From Mucilaginibacter hurinus (GTDB taxonomy: Bacteria > Bacteroidota > Bacteroidia > Sphingobacteriales > Sphingobacteriaceae), in assembly GCF_003324525.1 (NCBI RefSeq), contig NZ_QGDC01000003.1, forward strand, positions 186,001-250,000: DNA of 64,000 nt. Reading direction: 5' to 3'. Below are positions 18,255 to 26,512 of the stretch, piece after piece (the first letter of the stretch is position 1; each line of letters begins with the position of its first letter). The notes under the pieces were generated by a model. The model saw only the letters and a list, made by a program, of their open reading frames with translations, ran no database searches and was not told the DNA's origin. A program made the position numbers and the translations under genes.

Positions 18255-20111
18255 CTATTTTTCAAATCGTTCAAGTAGTTCATTCATAGTAAATGTACTG
18301 ATAACCGGCTTGCCGTTCAACGCCAGATTAGGCATCTGACAGGCAAAAAGCTGGTCTATAAGCAAGTTCATTTCGTCCAGCGATAGTTTTGCGCCGGTTT
18401 TTGTGGCCGCGTTGCGGGCCAGCGACCGTGCAAGGTTATCGCGTTTGTTTAACTTTAAAATAGCCTGGTTGTTTTTAAAACCTTCAAGCAAATGCTCCAG
18501 CAGTTCGTGTTCGCCCACGTTGTTCAGGTCGGCAGGGATGCCTTCAACTACTACAGTGTTTTTGCCGAACTCTCTTATATCAAAGCCCAATGCCCTAATA
18601 TCGGGCAACAGTTCTTTTAATAACTCAAAATCGGCCGTATTTAGTGTAACCGACTGCGGGAACAGGCTTTGCTGGGTCAGGCCAGAATGATTTTCAAGCT
18701 GCAGCAGGAAACGCTCATATAAAACACGCTCATGCGCCCATTGCTGATGGATAAGCATAAAGCCAGACTTGATCTGTGATAAAATAAACCGGTTATGTAT
18801 CTGAAACAACTGCCTTTCGCTGGATTTATTGATATCTTGTTCGTCAACTGATATGCTTTTTTCTTCATGCATTTCATGCTGTACTACGGTCTCGCGCTTA
18901 CTTATCTGATATAGTGTATCCCAGTTCTGGGGTATCGGGTTTGAGCGGTGCTCGCCTGTGCTGCGTAAAAATGGTATTTCTCTATCTGCCCTTTTTTCGC
19001 TCGCAAATGGGTTAAAGTCAGGGTTAAATGCTATTGTTGGCGGTGTTATTTCGTTTAACGGTTTCTCGGTAATCAAATGCCCGATGCTATTCTCCTGGTC
19101 AAAATCAAGCGTAGGGGTTATATTGTATTTGCCTAAAGAGCGTTTTACCGCCGAGCGGATAATCGCATAAATCGCTTTTTCGTCCTGGTATTTAATTTCT
19201 GTTTTGGTAGGATGCACGTTAATGTCAATCTTCGCCGGGTCTATATCAATAAACAGCACATATAACGGAAAGCTTTCATCAGGAAGCAGTTCTTCAAACG
19301 CGGTGAGTACTGCATGGTTCAGGTAGGCATCGCGAATAAAGCGGTTATTTACAAAAAAAAATTGCTCACCGCGGGTTTTGCGCGCAAACTCGGGCTTGCC
19401 TACAAACCCATGCAGCTTAATAATGGTTGTGTCTTCTTCAACCGGTACCAGCCGCTGGTTATAGTTATTCCCAAGCAAATGCACCACCCGTTGTTTTAAA
19501 CCCGACGCCGGCAGGTGATATACTTCCTGCCCGTCGTGATGCAAGGTAAGAAACACCTGCGGATTAGCTAATGCCACCCGCTGAAATTCATCAATAATAT
19601 GACGCATCTCTACCGGGTTGCTTTTTAAAAAGTTACGCCTGGCAGGAACATTATAAAATAAATTTTTAACTGCTATAGAGGTTCCCGTATTGGTTGAGCA
19701 AGGCTCCTGTTTCAATACCTCTGAACCTTCAATAAATAAACAAGTCCCCAGTTCATCTTCATGCCTGCGGGTTTTAAGTTCCACCTGCGCTATGGCCGCT
19801 ATTGAAGCCAGCGCTTCGCCCCTGAAGCCCATAGTGCGTATGGCGAAAAGATCATCAGCCTTGCGGATTTTGGAGGTGGCGTGGCGCTCAAAGCTCATGC
19901 GCGCATCCGTAAGGCTCATACCACATCCATTGTCAATAACCTGTATCAGCGACTTACCGGCATCTTTAAGTATCAACTGTATTTTATCGGCCCCGGCATC
20001 TATCGCGTTCTCAATTAATTCCTTCACCGCCGAAGCCGGCCGCTGCACCACTTCTCCGGCTGCTATCTGGTTTGCAACGGCATCCGGCAGAAGTTGTATA
20101 ATATCTGGCAT
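18255..20111 (-). CDS. mutL: DNA mismatch repair protein MutL, with altered endonuclease motif
   Basis: Links MutS mismatch recognition to strand processing. 618 residues. The N-terminal GHKL ATPase is complete: ELIENAIDAGA, DNGCGM, GFRGEALASI and the NKR-type VNNRFIRD. A poorly conserved linker spans about 335-440. In the C-terminal domain the usual endonuclease motif DQHA(x)2E(x)4E reads HQQWAHERVLYE at 455-466, so the Asp and His metal-site positions are replaced, and the C-terminal CPHGRP-type motif reads PNLALNGKP. The protein may therefore lack or have altered nicking activity. It heads a same-strand block with two rhomboids and an EEP gene. Confidence 0.96.
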   Translation of the reverse strand: MPDIIQLLPDAVANQIAAGEVVQRPASAVKELIENAIDAGADKIQLILKDAGKSLIQVIDNGCGMSLTDARMSFERHATSKIRKADDLFAIRTMGFRGEALASIAAIAQVELKTRRHEDELGTCLFIEGSEVLKQEPCSTNTGTSIAVKNLFYNVPARRNFLKSNPVEMRHIIDEFQRVALANPQVFLTLHHDGQEVYHLPASGLKQRVVHLLGNNYNQRLVPVEEDTTIIKLHGFVGKPEFARKTRGEQFFFVNNRFIRDAYLNHAVLTAFEELLPDESFPLYVLFIDIDPAKIDINVHPTKTEIKYQDEKAIYAIIRSAVKRSLGKYNITPTLDFDQENSIGHLITEKPLNEITPPTIAFNPDFNPFASEKRADREIPFLRSTGEHRSNPIPQNWDTLYQISKRETVVQHEMHEEKSISVDEQDINKSSERQLFQIHNRFILSQIKSGFMLIHQQWAHERVLYERFLLQLENHSGLTQQSLFPQSVTLNTADFELLKELLPDIRALGFDIREFGKNTVVVEGIPADLNNVGEHELLEHLLEGFKNNQAILKLNKRDNLARSLARNAATKTGAKLSLDEMNLLIDQLFACQMPNLALNGKPVISTFTMNELLERFEK

Positions 20112-20300
20112 GTAATAATAATCCCTATTTTCGTTAACGATGCTAAATTAAATATTTGACGGCATAACTTTACGGTTTGTTTTATTCACGCCGTGCAGAA
20201 TTGATCAGTACTGTAAAATGAAATCGCTTTTTATATGATAATGAGTCGGGTGAATAGTCAGAACGATAAATAATTTTAGAAAATATCCGTTGTTATATAT

Positions 20301-22118
20301 ATGAGAAAAAGCCACCGTGACATCTTGTCGATTGTTTTCCTGCTAATAGCTTCATTCAACTCTGCCTGCGGACAACAAATGCCGGCTAATGCTGTGAGTT
20401 ACATTAACGAAGAAAAACAGGCAGAGAACTCTACCGTTCTGCTAAACAATGAGGCATATCTTATCCCCCTTCAAAAGCTCGACTCGCTCAAAATAGCCAG
20501 TGTTAATTTTAGTCATGCCTACAGCACAGTATTTGATAGCCTTCTTAATAAGTATACAAATGTGCGGGCCTTTGAGGGACAGAAGTATTTAGGCCGTAAT
20601 AGCCTTAGCGAACTTACGCAAGACCTTAAATTTTACAACACCCTTATCATCCAGGTTACCGATGCAGATATCAGAAACCCGGCTTTACTTAATTTTATCA
20701 GGTCTAACCAAAAATTAAAAAAAGTGGTTATAGCTTTATTTGGCAATGGCAACTCGCTGGGTATAATGGATGACATAACCGCCCCGGTTATATGGTCAGA
20801 AAAAGTAACGCCTGTTTCTGCTTGTTTTACTGCCCAGGCCATATTTGGCGGCGTGGCACTTGAACATAAATTAGCACGTAACTTCTCGGTAAAATATGCG
20901 GCTAACACCGGCTTTGCTACCCGTAAAATACGGTTGCAGTATACCATACCCGAAGCTGCTGGAATAAACTCAGTAAATTTAAAAGAGATTGATGCTATAG
21001 CGGCCGAAGCGATTCGTGAGCGAGCTACCCCCGGATGCGTAGTTTTGGTAGCCAAAGATGGAAAGGTAATATTTAACAAAGCTTACGGATACCATACCTA
21101 TGAGGCTGAGCAGCCGACCAAACCTACTGATATTTTTGACGTAGCATCTGTAACCAAAATAAATGCTACCACCATTGAGGTGATGAAATTGGTTGAAGAG
21201 GGCAAACTCAACCTTGATTCCACCTTTGGAAGTTATGTGTCCGTTGCACGGGGCACTAATAAAGCCAACCTCACCTTGCGGGATCTAATGACACACCAGG
21301 CCGGTTTGGTTCCTTACATTCCTTTCCATGACAGGATACGACCGTCCGACTATAGCAGTGATTCATCGGCGGCTTTCCCTACCAAAGTAGCCGACGGTTA
21401 TTTTGCACGTAAAGATTATTATAAAGACGTAATGCTCACTACGATGCTGAATACCGGATTGCGTGCCCGTTTCCAGTACGTATACAGCGACCTGAGCATG
21501 TATTTTATGAAGGAGATTGTTGAAACCGTTACAGCGCAGCCGTTGAACAGCTATGTAAAAAAGGAGTTTTACGATAAATTAGGTATGCAAACCGCCGGCT
21601 TTTTGCCGCGCAATTACTTCGCGGCAGATAAAATAGTCCCTACGGAAGATGACGGTTATTTCAGGCACACGCTGGTTGACGGATATGTACATGACCAGGG
21701 TGCAGCGCTTGCGGGTGGGGTATCCGGCCATGCCGGCTTATTTGCCAGCGCTAACGACCTGGCCATTCTTAATCAAATGTTACTGAATCGCGGTACGTAC
21801 GGTGGTGTGCAATATTTTCAGCCTGCAACCGTAGAGCAATTTACTGCAAAACAATCGGCCGTTAGCCGCAGAGGGCTTGGATTTGATCGTTGGGATCCTA
21901 TAGAAACGCGTAATTATCCATCTTCCATGGCCTCCGAACTAACATACGGCCATACAGGCTACACCGGCACCTGCGTTTGGGTTGATCCGAAATACAACCT
22001 CGTTTATGTATTCCTTTCAAATAGGGTTTACCCTAAAGTAAGCAATCGCCTGTCAAGTTTACAGATAAGGCCGCGTATACAGGATGTGGTGTACAAAGCG
22101 ATTGAAAAAGGGTTGTAA
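20301..22118 (+). CDS. Serine hydrolase (class C beta-lactamase fold) with an N-terminal GH3-C-like domain
   Basis: 605 residues. After a signal peptide with a possible lipobox (FNSAC, Cys about 23), residues about 40-210 resemble the C-terminal domain of GH3 glycosidases (ENSTVLLNNEAYLIPL followed by a strand-rich alpha/beta region), yet the GH3 TIM-barrel that normally precedes it is absent. Residues about 225-605 are a class C beta-lactamase/DD-peptidase-like hydrolase with SVTK (SxxK nucleophile), YSD (YxN/S box) and HTGYTGT (third motif). Bacteroidota have GH3-beta-lactamase fusions of about 1000 residues; this looks like a version that lost its glycosidase domain. Likely envelope-located; substrate unknown. 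Confidence 0.82.
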   Translation: MRKSHRDILSIVFLLIASFNSACGQQMPANAVSYINEEKQAENSTVLLNNEAYLIPLQKLDSLKIASVNFSHAYSTVFDSLLNKYTNVRAFEGQKYLGRNSLSELTQDLKFYNTLIIQVTDADIRNPALLNFIRSNQKLKKVVIALFGNGNSLGIMDDITAPVIWSEKVTPVSACFTAQAIFGGVALEHKLARNFSVKYAANTGFATRKIRLQYTIPEAAGINSVNLKEIDAIAAEAIRERATPGCVVLVAKDGKVIFNKAYGYHTYEAEQPTKPTDIFDVASVTKINATTIEVMKLVEEGKLNLDSTFGSYVSVARGTNKANLTLRDLMTHQAGLVPYIPFHDRIRPSDYSSDSSAAFPTKVADGYFARKDYYKDVMLTTMLNTGLRARFQYVYSDLSMYFMKEIVETVTAQPLNSYVKKEFYDKLGMQTAGFLPRNYFAADKIVPTEDDGYFRHTLVDGYVHDQGAALAGGVSGHAGLFASANDLAILNQMLLNRGTYGGVQYFQPATVEQFTAKQSAVSRRGLGFDRWDPIETRNYPSSMASELTYGHTGYTGTCVWVDPKYNLVYVFLSNRVYPKVSNRLSSLQIRPRIQDVVYKAIEKGL

Positions 22119-22220
22119 GGAGGGCATGACAGGCTTAGTTATTGCAACTTATGCACGGTGTCTCAAACAGGAAATTTATTGTAAATCCTTTTATTTGCCC
22201 AGTTTTAGCAAATAAATGGG

Positions 22221-23057
22221 TTACAATTCGCTAAACGTATCTCCTTGCCGCAAATCTCCAGTTTCATAACCCCTTTTAAACCAATACTGGCGCTGTGCGC
22301 TTGTGCCATGGGTAAAGCTGTCGGGTTCTACATGTCCCTGGCCTTGCTGCTGCAGACGGTCGTCGCCTATCTGGTTGGCAGCATTAAGCGCTTCTTCTAT
22401 ATCGCCCGGCTCTAATACTCCCTTGGTATTCTGTTCGTAGTGTGCAAACACGCCTGCGTAAAAGTCGGCCTGCAGTTCAAGTTTAACAGATAATTTATTG
22501 TATTCGGTCTCGCTCATATTGCCACGGGCCCGCTGGAGCTTATCCATCGTACCCATCAACTGCTGCACGTGATGGCCAACCTCGTGCGCAATTACATATG
22601 CCCGCGCAAAATCGCCTGCAGCACCAAAGCGGTTTTCTAATTCCTCAAAAAAAGTAAGATCGAGATATAATTTGCGGTCCCCGGGGCAATAAAACGGACC
22701 GGTTGCCGACTGTGCAAAGCCGCAGCCCTGGGTATTAACACTGCCTTCAAAAAAATGCAGCGTAGGTTCTTCATAAGTACTACCCATTTCACTGAATATT
22801 TTGTTCCATATATCTTCAGTGTCAGCCAGCACTACACGGGCAAATTTCTTCTGCGGATCATTTGGATCGCTTCCGGGCTGAGTATTTGTCTGCTCTTGCG
22901 GCTGCTGTACCTGGTTAAGTAATTGGGAGGGGTCTATCCCTGTAAAAAAATAAATAGCGGCTGCAATAATGCCGACAAGCCCGCCTCCCATTGCGATACC
23001 ACGTCCGCCGCTGCTTTGTTCTGTATTACTGCTTTCGCGTCTGCCAAGCCATTTCAT
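22221..23057 (-). CDS. Neutral zinc metallopeptidase (YpfJ-like)
   Basis: 278 residues. A short cytoplasmic head (MKWLGRRESSN) precedes one membrane helix at about 22-40 (GLVGIIAAAIYFF), giving a type II topology with the catalytic domain outside. The zinc motif HEVGHH is at 158-163 with Glu159, and ELQADFYAGVFAH provides the likely third ligand region. FCPGDRKLYLDLTFF-like sequence before the motif (FYCPGDRKLYLD) and the C-terminal SAQRQYWFKRGYE are typical of the YpfJ family. Physiological role is not established for the family. It is a single gene, opposite to the preceding serine hydrolase (convergent). Confidence 0.9.
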   Translation of the reverse strand: MKWLGRRESSNTEQSSGGRGIAMGGGLVGIIAAAIYFFTGIDPSQLLNQVQQPQEQTNTQPGSDPNDPQKKFARVVLADTEDIWNKIFSEMGSTYEEPTLHFFEGSVNTQGCGFAQSATGPFYCPGDRKLYLDLTFFEELENRFGAAGDFARAYVIAHEVGHHVQQLMGTMDKLQRARGNMSETEYNKLSVKLELQADFYAGVFAHYEQNTKGVLEPGDIEEALNAANQIGDDRLQQQGQGHVEPDSFTHGTSAQRQYWFKRGYETGDLRQGDTFSEL

Positions 23058-23301
23058 AGTTATTTCCTAATCTCTTAAAGAGGGTGTTTTTTTGTGTAAC
23101 ATTAAAAACGTGAAAAGGTTGTATATCAAGATAACTATAAAAAAGGCGGGTAACCGTGACTGCCGTTTTTTGCCTGTCGTTTGATTTGTTTTTGAGCATG
23201 CTGGAGCAGGTGTACGCGAACATGAGGTATAGATATTACGGTCTAAGTTTACAATCAGCGACGTGATAAGTACCGTACCGCTGCAACATAACTTGAGGTA
23301 A

Positions 23302-25002
23302 TTACTTACATCTTATCCCTTTTACGTTCAACTGGATATTTCTTTTTTCCCGCCACACATTCTCCTCAATGCTGTAGCAGATATCAAAAGGAACGCCTCG
23401 TTTAAGTTGATGCAAACATTCGCCGTGATTAAAGGCGATGCATTCGAAGGATGGTGAGCCGGGCTGTACAACACTCATTTTGATATGGTTGCTGCCCACT
23501 AACAACGGGGTACCCGCTATCTGTACATTTTTTGACAAGAATACCGGAGCCATGTTGCCGGGGCCAAATGGAGCAAATTGACTTAATATCCTGAAAAAAC
23601 GCGCATCTATCTCATTAAGTTCAAGTTCCGCGTCTATCTCAATTTGCTGGATAAGCTGCTCGGAGGTAATTGTAGCCGTTACTACTTCCTCAAAGCGCGC
23701 CATAAAAGATTCTACATTTTCCGGCTTCATGGTAAGCCCGGCAGCATACTTATGCCCCCCAAATTGTATAAGCAGGTCGCTGCAACCACACAGAGCTTCG
23801 TAAAGATCGTAGCCTAATACTGAGCGTGCTGAACCCGCTACGTGGCCGTTGCTGCGGGTTAATACAACGGTTGGCCGGTAATATTTTTCGGTAAGGCGCG
23901 AGGCTACAATACCAATTACACCCTTATGCCAGTTCTCGTTAAAAACTACAGTGGATTTACGGTTAATAAGTTCATCACTGCTGCTTATAATGCTAAGGGC
24001 TTCGTCTGTAATAGAAAGGTCGTGTCCTTTGCGCTCGGCATTTTTTACGTTGATAAGTAATCCTTTTTCCAAAGCCACGTTTTCGTCACAAGCAATCAGC
24101 AGTTGCACTGCGTGCTTTGCATCATCTATACGGCCGGCAGCATTTATGCGCGGACCAAGGCTAAAAACTATATCAGAAATGGTATAGCCGGTTGTTTTGC
24201 CCGCTACCTCCATAAGGGTTTTAACACCTATGCAAGGTTTAGTATTAATTTTTTGCAGACCGAAGTATGCCAGCACCCTGTTTTCCCCGGTAATCTGTAC
24301 AATATCGCAGGCAATGCTTATAGCTACCAGGTCTACATAACCAAATACTTCCTCGAATGGAATATCATTTTTTTGGGCGTACGCCTGTATCAGCTTAAAG
24401 CCCACACCGCAGCCTGATAGCTCTTTGTAGGGATAGTTACAATCCGGTCGTTTAGGGTCAAGTACAGCTACCGCTGCTGGCAGGGTTTCGCCGCAGGTGT
24501 GATGATCGCAGATAATAAAATCAATGTCCAATGTGTTGGCGTATTCAACTTTGTCGGTTGATTTTATGCCACAGTCTAAAGCGATGATCAGGCTAAAGCC
24601 ATTGGCCTTTGCAAAATCGATACCCTGTGTAGATATGCCGTAGCCCTCGTTATAACGGTCGGGAATGTAATAATCTATGTTCGCGTAGCGTTTTTCAAAA
24701 AACCCGTACACAGTTGCCACAGCTGTGGTACCGTCAACATCATAGTCGCCATATATTAATATCTTCTCATTATTTTCAACGGCTGTTTCAATCCGCTCGA
24801 CAGCCGGCTCCATATCAGCCATTAAAAATGGATCATGCAGGTGCCGCTCGTCAGGCCTGAAAAAGTGACGGGCATCCTCGAAGCCCTGAACGCCCCGGCT
24901 AAGGAGCAGATTACTCAATGATAATGGGATGTTTAATTCGGCAGCTAACCGTAGTATATCCTGATCATTTGCCTTCAGCCTTACATGCCACCTTTTATTC
25001 AT
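23302..25002 (-). CDS. recJ: Single-stranded-DNA-specific exonuclease RecJ
   Basis: 5'-3' ssDNA exonuclease of recombination and mismatch/base-excision repair. The ATG at 25002 (MNKRWHVR) fits the family start and gives 566 residues; an upstream in-frame ATG at 25053 adds 17 residues without similarity. DHH-phosphoesterase motifs are present: YGDYDVDGTTA (motif I-II), ALDCGIKS, CDHHTCGE (the DHH motif), and the DHHA1 motif GGHKYAAGL, followed by the C-terminal OB-fold region. All metal-binding Asp/His residues look intact. Confidence 0.96.
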   Translation of the reverse strand: MNKRWHVRLKANDQDILRLAAELNIPLSLSNLLLSRGVQGFEDARHFFRPDERHLHDPFLMADMEPAVERIETAVENNEKILIYGDYDVDGTTAVATVYGFFEKRYANIDYYIPDRYNEGYGISTQGIDFAKANGFSLIIALDCGIKSTDKVEYANTLDIDFIICDHHTCGETLPAAVAVLDPKRPDCNYPYKELSGCGVGFKLIQAYAQKNDIPFEEVFGYVDLVAISIACDIVQITGENRVLAYFGLQKINTKPCIGVKTLMEVAGKTTGYTISDIVFSLGPRINAAGRIDDAKHAVQLLIACDENVALEKGLLINVKNAERKGHDLSITDEALSIISSSDELINRKSTVVFNENWHKGVIGIVASRLTEKYYRPTVVLTRSNGHVAGSARSVLGYDLYEALCGCSDLLIQFGGHKYAAGLTMKPENVESFMARFEEVVTATITSEQLIQQIEIDAELELNEIDARFFRILSQFAPFGPGNMAPVFLSKNVQIAGTPLLVGSNHIKMSVVQPGSPSFECIAFNHGECLHQLKRGVPFDICYSIEENVWREKRNIQLNVKGIRCK

Positions 25003-25110
25003 TATCTTTACCGCGTAAAACAGTAAATATAGCAGTTTTTTTGCATGGCGCACGGCGTATGGCGTTTTCTCATTGTATTTGATCCCCTACGGCGCTAACC
25101 AGTATAAAAT

Positions 25111-25881
25111 ATGGAAATACACACACTTGGCGAGGGCTCTTATTCAGTCGATGCTACCAAAAAATTCATACCATTTGACCCGCAAACGGATGACAGGAAA
25201 AGCCGGCCCGGTTCACTTTTTATACACGTGAACCCGTTTTTAGTAAAAACCGCAGAAGACCTGATCCTCATTGACGCAGGTTTGGGCTTTAAAGACACCC
25301 GTGATGAGCTACACCTGCACCAAAACATCCGCAATGCTGGTTTTGAGCCTGATGACGTTACACTGGTGCTGATGTCGCATTTACATTACGATCATTCGGG
25401 TGGACTGGTTGTAGAGCGCAGTGGGCAACTGAAGCCAAGCTTTGCAAAAGCTTTGCACGTTGTGCAGCAAGCTGAATGGGATGTAGCCTTGGCAGGTAAA
25501 GGGTCGTCGTACCACAAAGAAATATTTGAAGCTTTAAACAACAACGCAAAGTTTAGTTTTACTAACGGCAGCGGCGAGTTAAAAGCAGGAATAAGTTACG
25601 AAGCTTCAGGGGGGCATTGCCCTTACCACCAGGTATTTTTAATTGAAGATGCCGGACAAAAGGTATTTTTTGGTGGAGATGAGCTCCCCGAGCCAGAGCA
25701 GCTGTTGCGCCGCTTTGTGGCTAAATATGACTACGACGGGCAAAAAGCTGCGGAGCTACGCGAAGAATATGGTAAAAGGGCCGCTGCCGAAAATTGGCAA
25801 TGCCTGTTTTATCATGCTAAAAAAATAACCGCAGGCACTGTTAATTTGGTGGATGATCACTTTGAGGTGAACCCGGTTTAG
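25111..25881 (+). CDS. Metallo-beta-lactamase fold hydrolase
   Basis: 256-residue cytoplasmic protein (no signal peptide). The MBL signature HLHYDH lies at about 92-97, preceded by LILIDAGLG (the first Asp strand), with a further metal-ligand His in GGHCPYH and Asp in FFGGDELPE. It resembles the quorum-quenching-lactonase/AHL-type or general MBL hydrolases rather than class B beta-lactamases; substrate unknown. Its stop codon overlaps the stop of the convergent response-regulator gene by four bases. Confidence 0.87.
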   Translation: MEIHTLGEGSYSVDATKKFIPFDPQTDDRKSRPGSLFIHVNPFLVKTAEDLILIDAGLGFKDTRDELHLHQNIRNAGFEPDDVTLVLMSHLHYDHSGGLVVERSGQLKPSFAKALHVVQQAEWDVALAGKGSSYHKEIFEALNNNAKFSFTNGSGELKAGISYEASGGHCPYHQVFLIEDAGQKVFFGGDELPEPEQLLRRFVAKYDYDGQKAAELREEYGKRAAAENWQCLFYHAKKITAGTVNLVDDHFEVNPV

Positions 25882-26291
25882 CGATTTGCTTCTTCTAACC
25901 CAAATATTTCTTTTATACGTTCAACGTTAAGCGGCTTCGATATGAAATCCTGCACAAGCGGGTATGATTTCGCTTTGGCTATGTCGTTGCTGAAAACCGA
26001 CGATGAAATAATATAAATCTTGGTCTTTTTTAATGGATCAATATTTAAACGGTTATATTCATCCAAAAACTCCCATCCGTTCATAATAGGCATGTTAATG
26101 TCCAGCAGGATGTAATCAGGTAGGTCGTTAGGGTCTTTGGCTAAAAGCTGGTCAATAGCAAATCTTCCGTTCAGGCAAGCGGATATATCTGTATTTAATA
26201 TGGCTTTCTTTATTAGTTTTATTGAAATGAAGTTGTTAATTTCATCATCGTCAACTAATAGAACGCTTATAGTTTTGCTAGTTATATTCAT
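25878..26291 (-). CDS. Single-domain response regulator (CheY-like receiver)
   Basis: 137-residue receiver domain without an output domain. The acidic pocket is VDDDE (14-17), the phosphoacceptor is Asp64 in LLDINMPIMNG, the switch Ser/Thr lies in ISSSV and the conserved Lys in FISKPLN. Stand-alone receivers of this kind in Bacteroidota usually work in phosphorelays with hybrid histidine kinases elsewhere on the chromosome; no kinase is adjacent here. Convergent with the MBL gene, with four bases of overlap and therefore no terminator between them. Confidence 0.93.
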   Translation of the reverse strand: MNITSKTISVLLVDDDEINNFISIKLIKKAILNTDISACLNGRFAIDQLLAKDPNDLPDYILLDINMPIMNGWEFLDEYNRLNIDPLKKTKIYIISSSVFSNDIAKAKSYPLVQDFISKPLNVERIKEIFGLEEANR

Positions 26292-26512
26292 ACTGATGTT
26301 TTATACGGCGGCTATAAAAAAAAGGTTATATTCTTAAAAGTTGTAAAGGGTCTGTCAGTTAACACTTGTCTATACGTGCAAAAATCTAAAATGTTTCTGC
26401 CCAAACAAGATTTTTATGAGTAACAGCCTGCATCGCATTACATGAATGTGCACTAAGCAAATTTACAAATGCGGTTTTTTCACGGCATATAACATACAAT
26501 CTCAAATCATAC

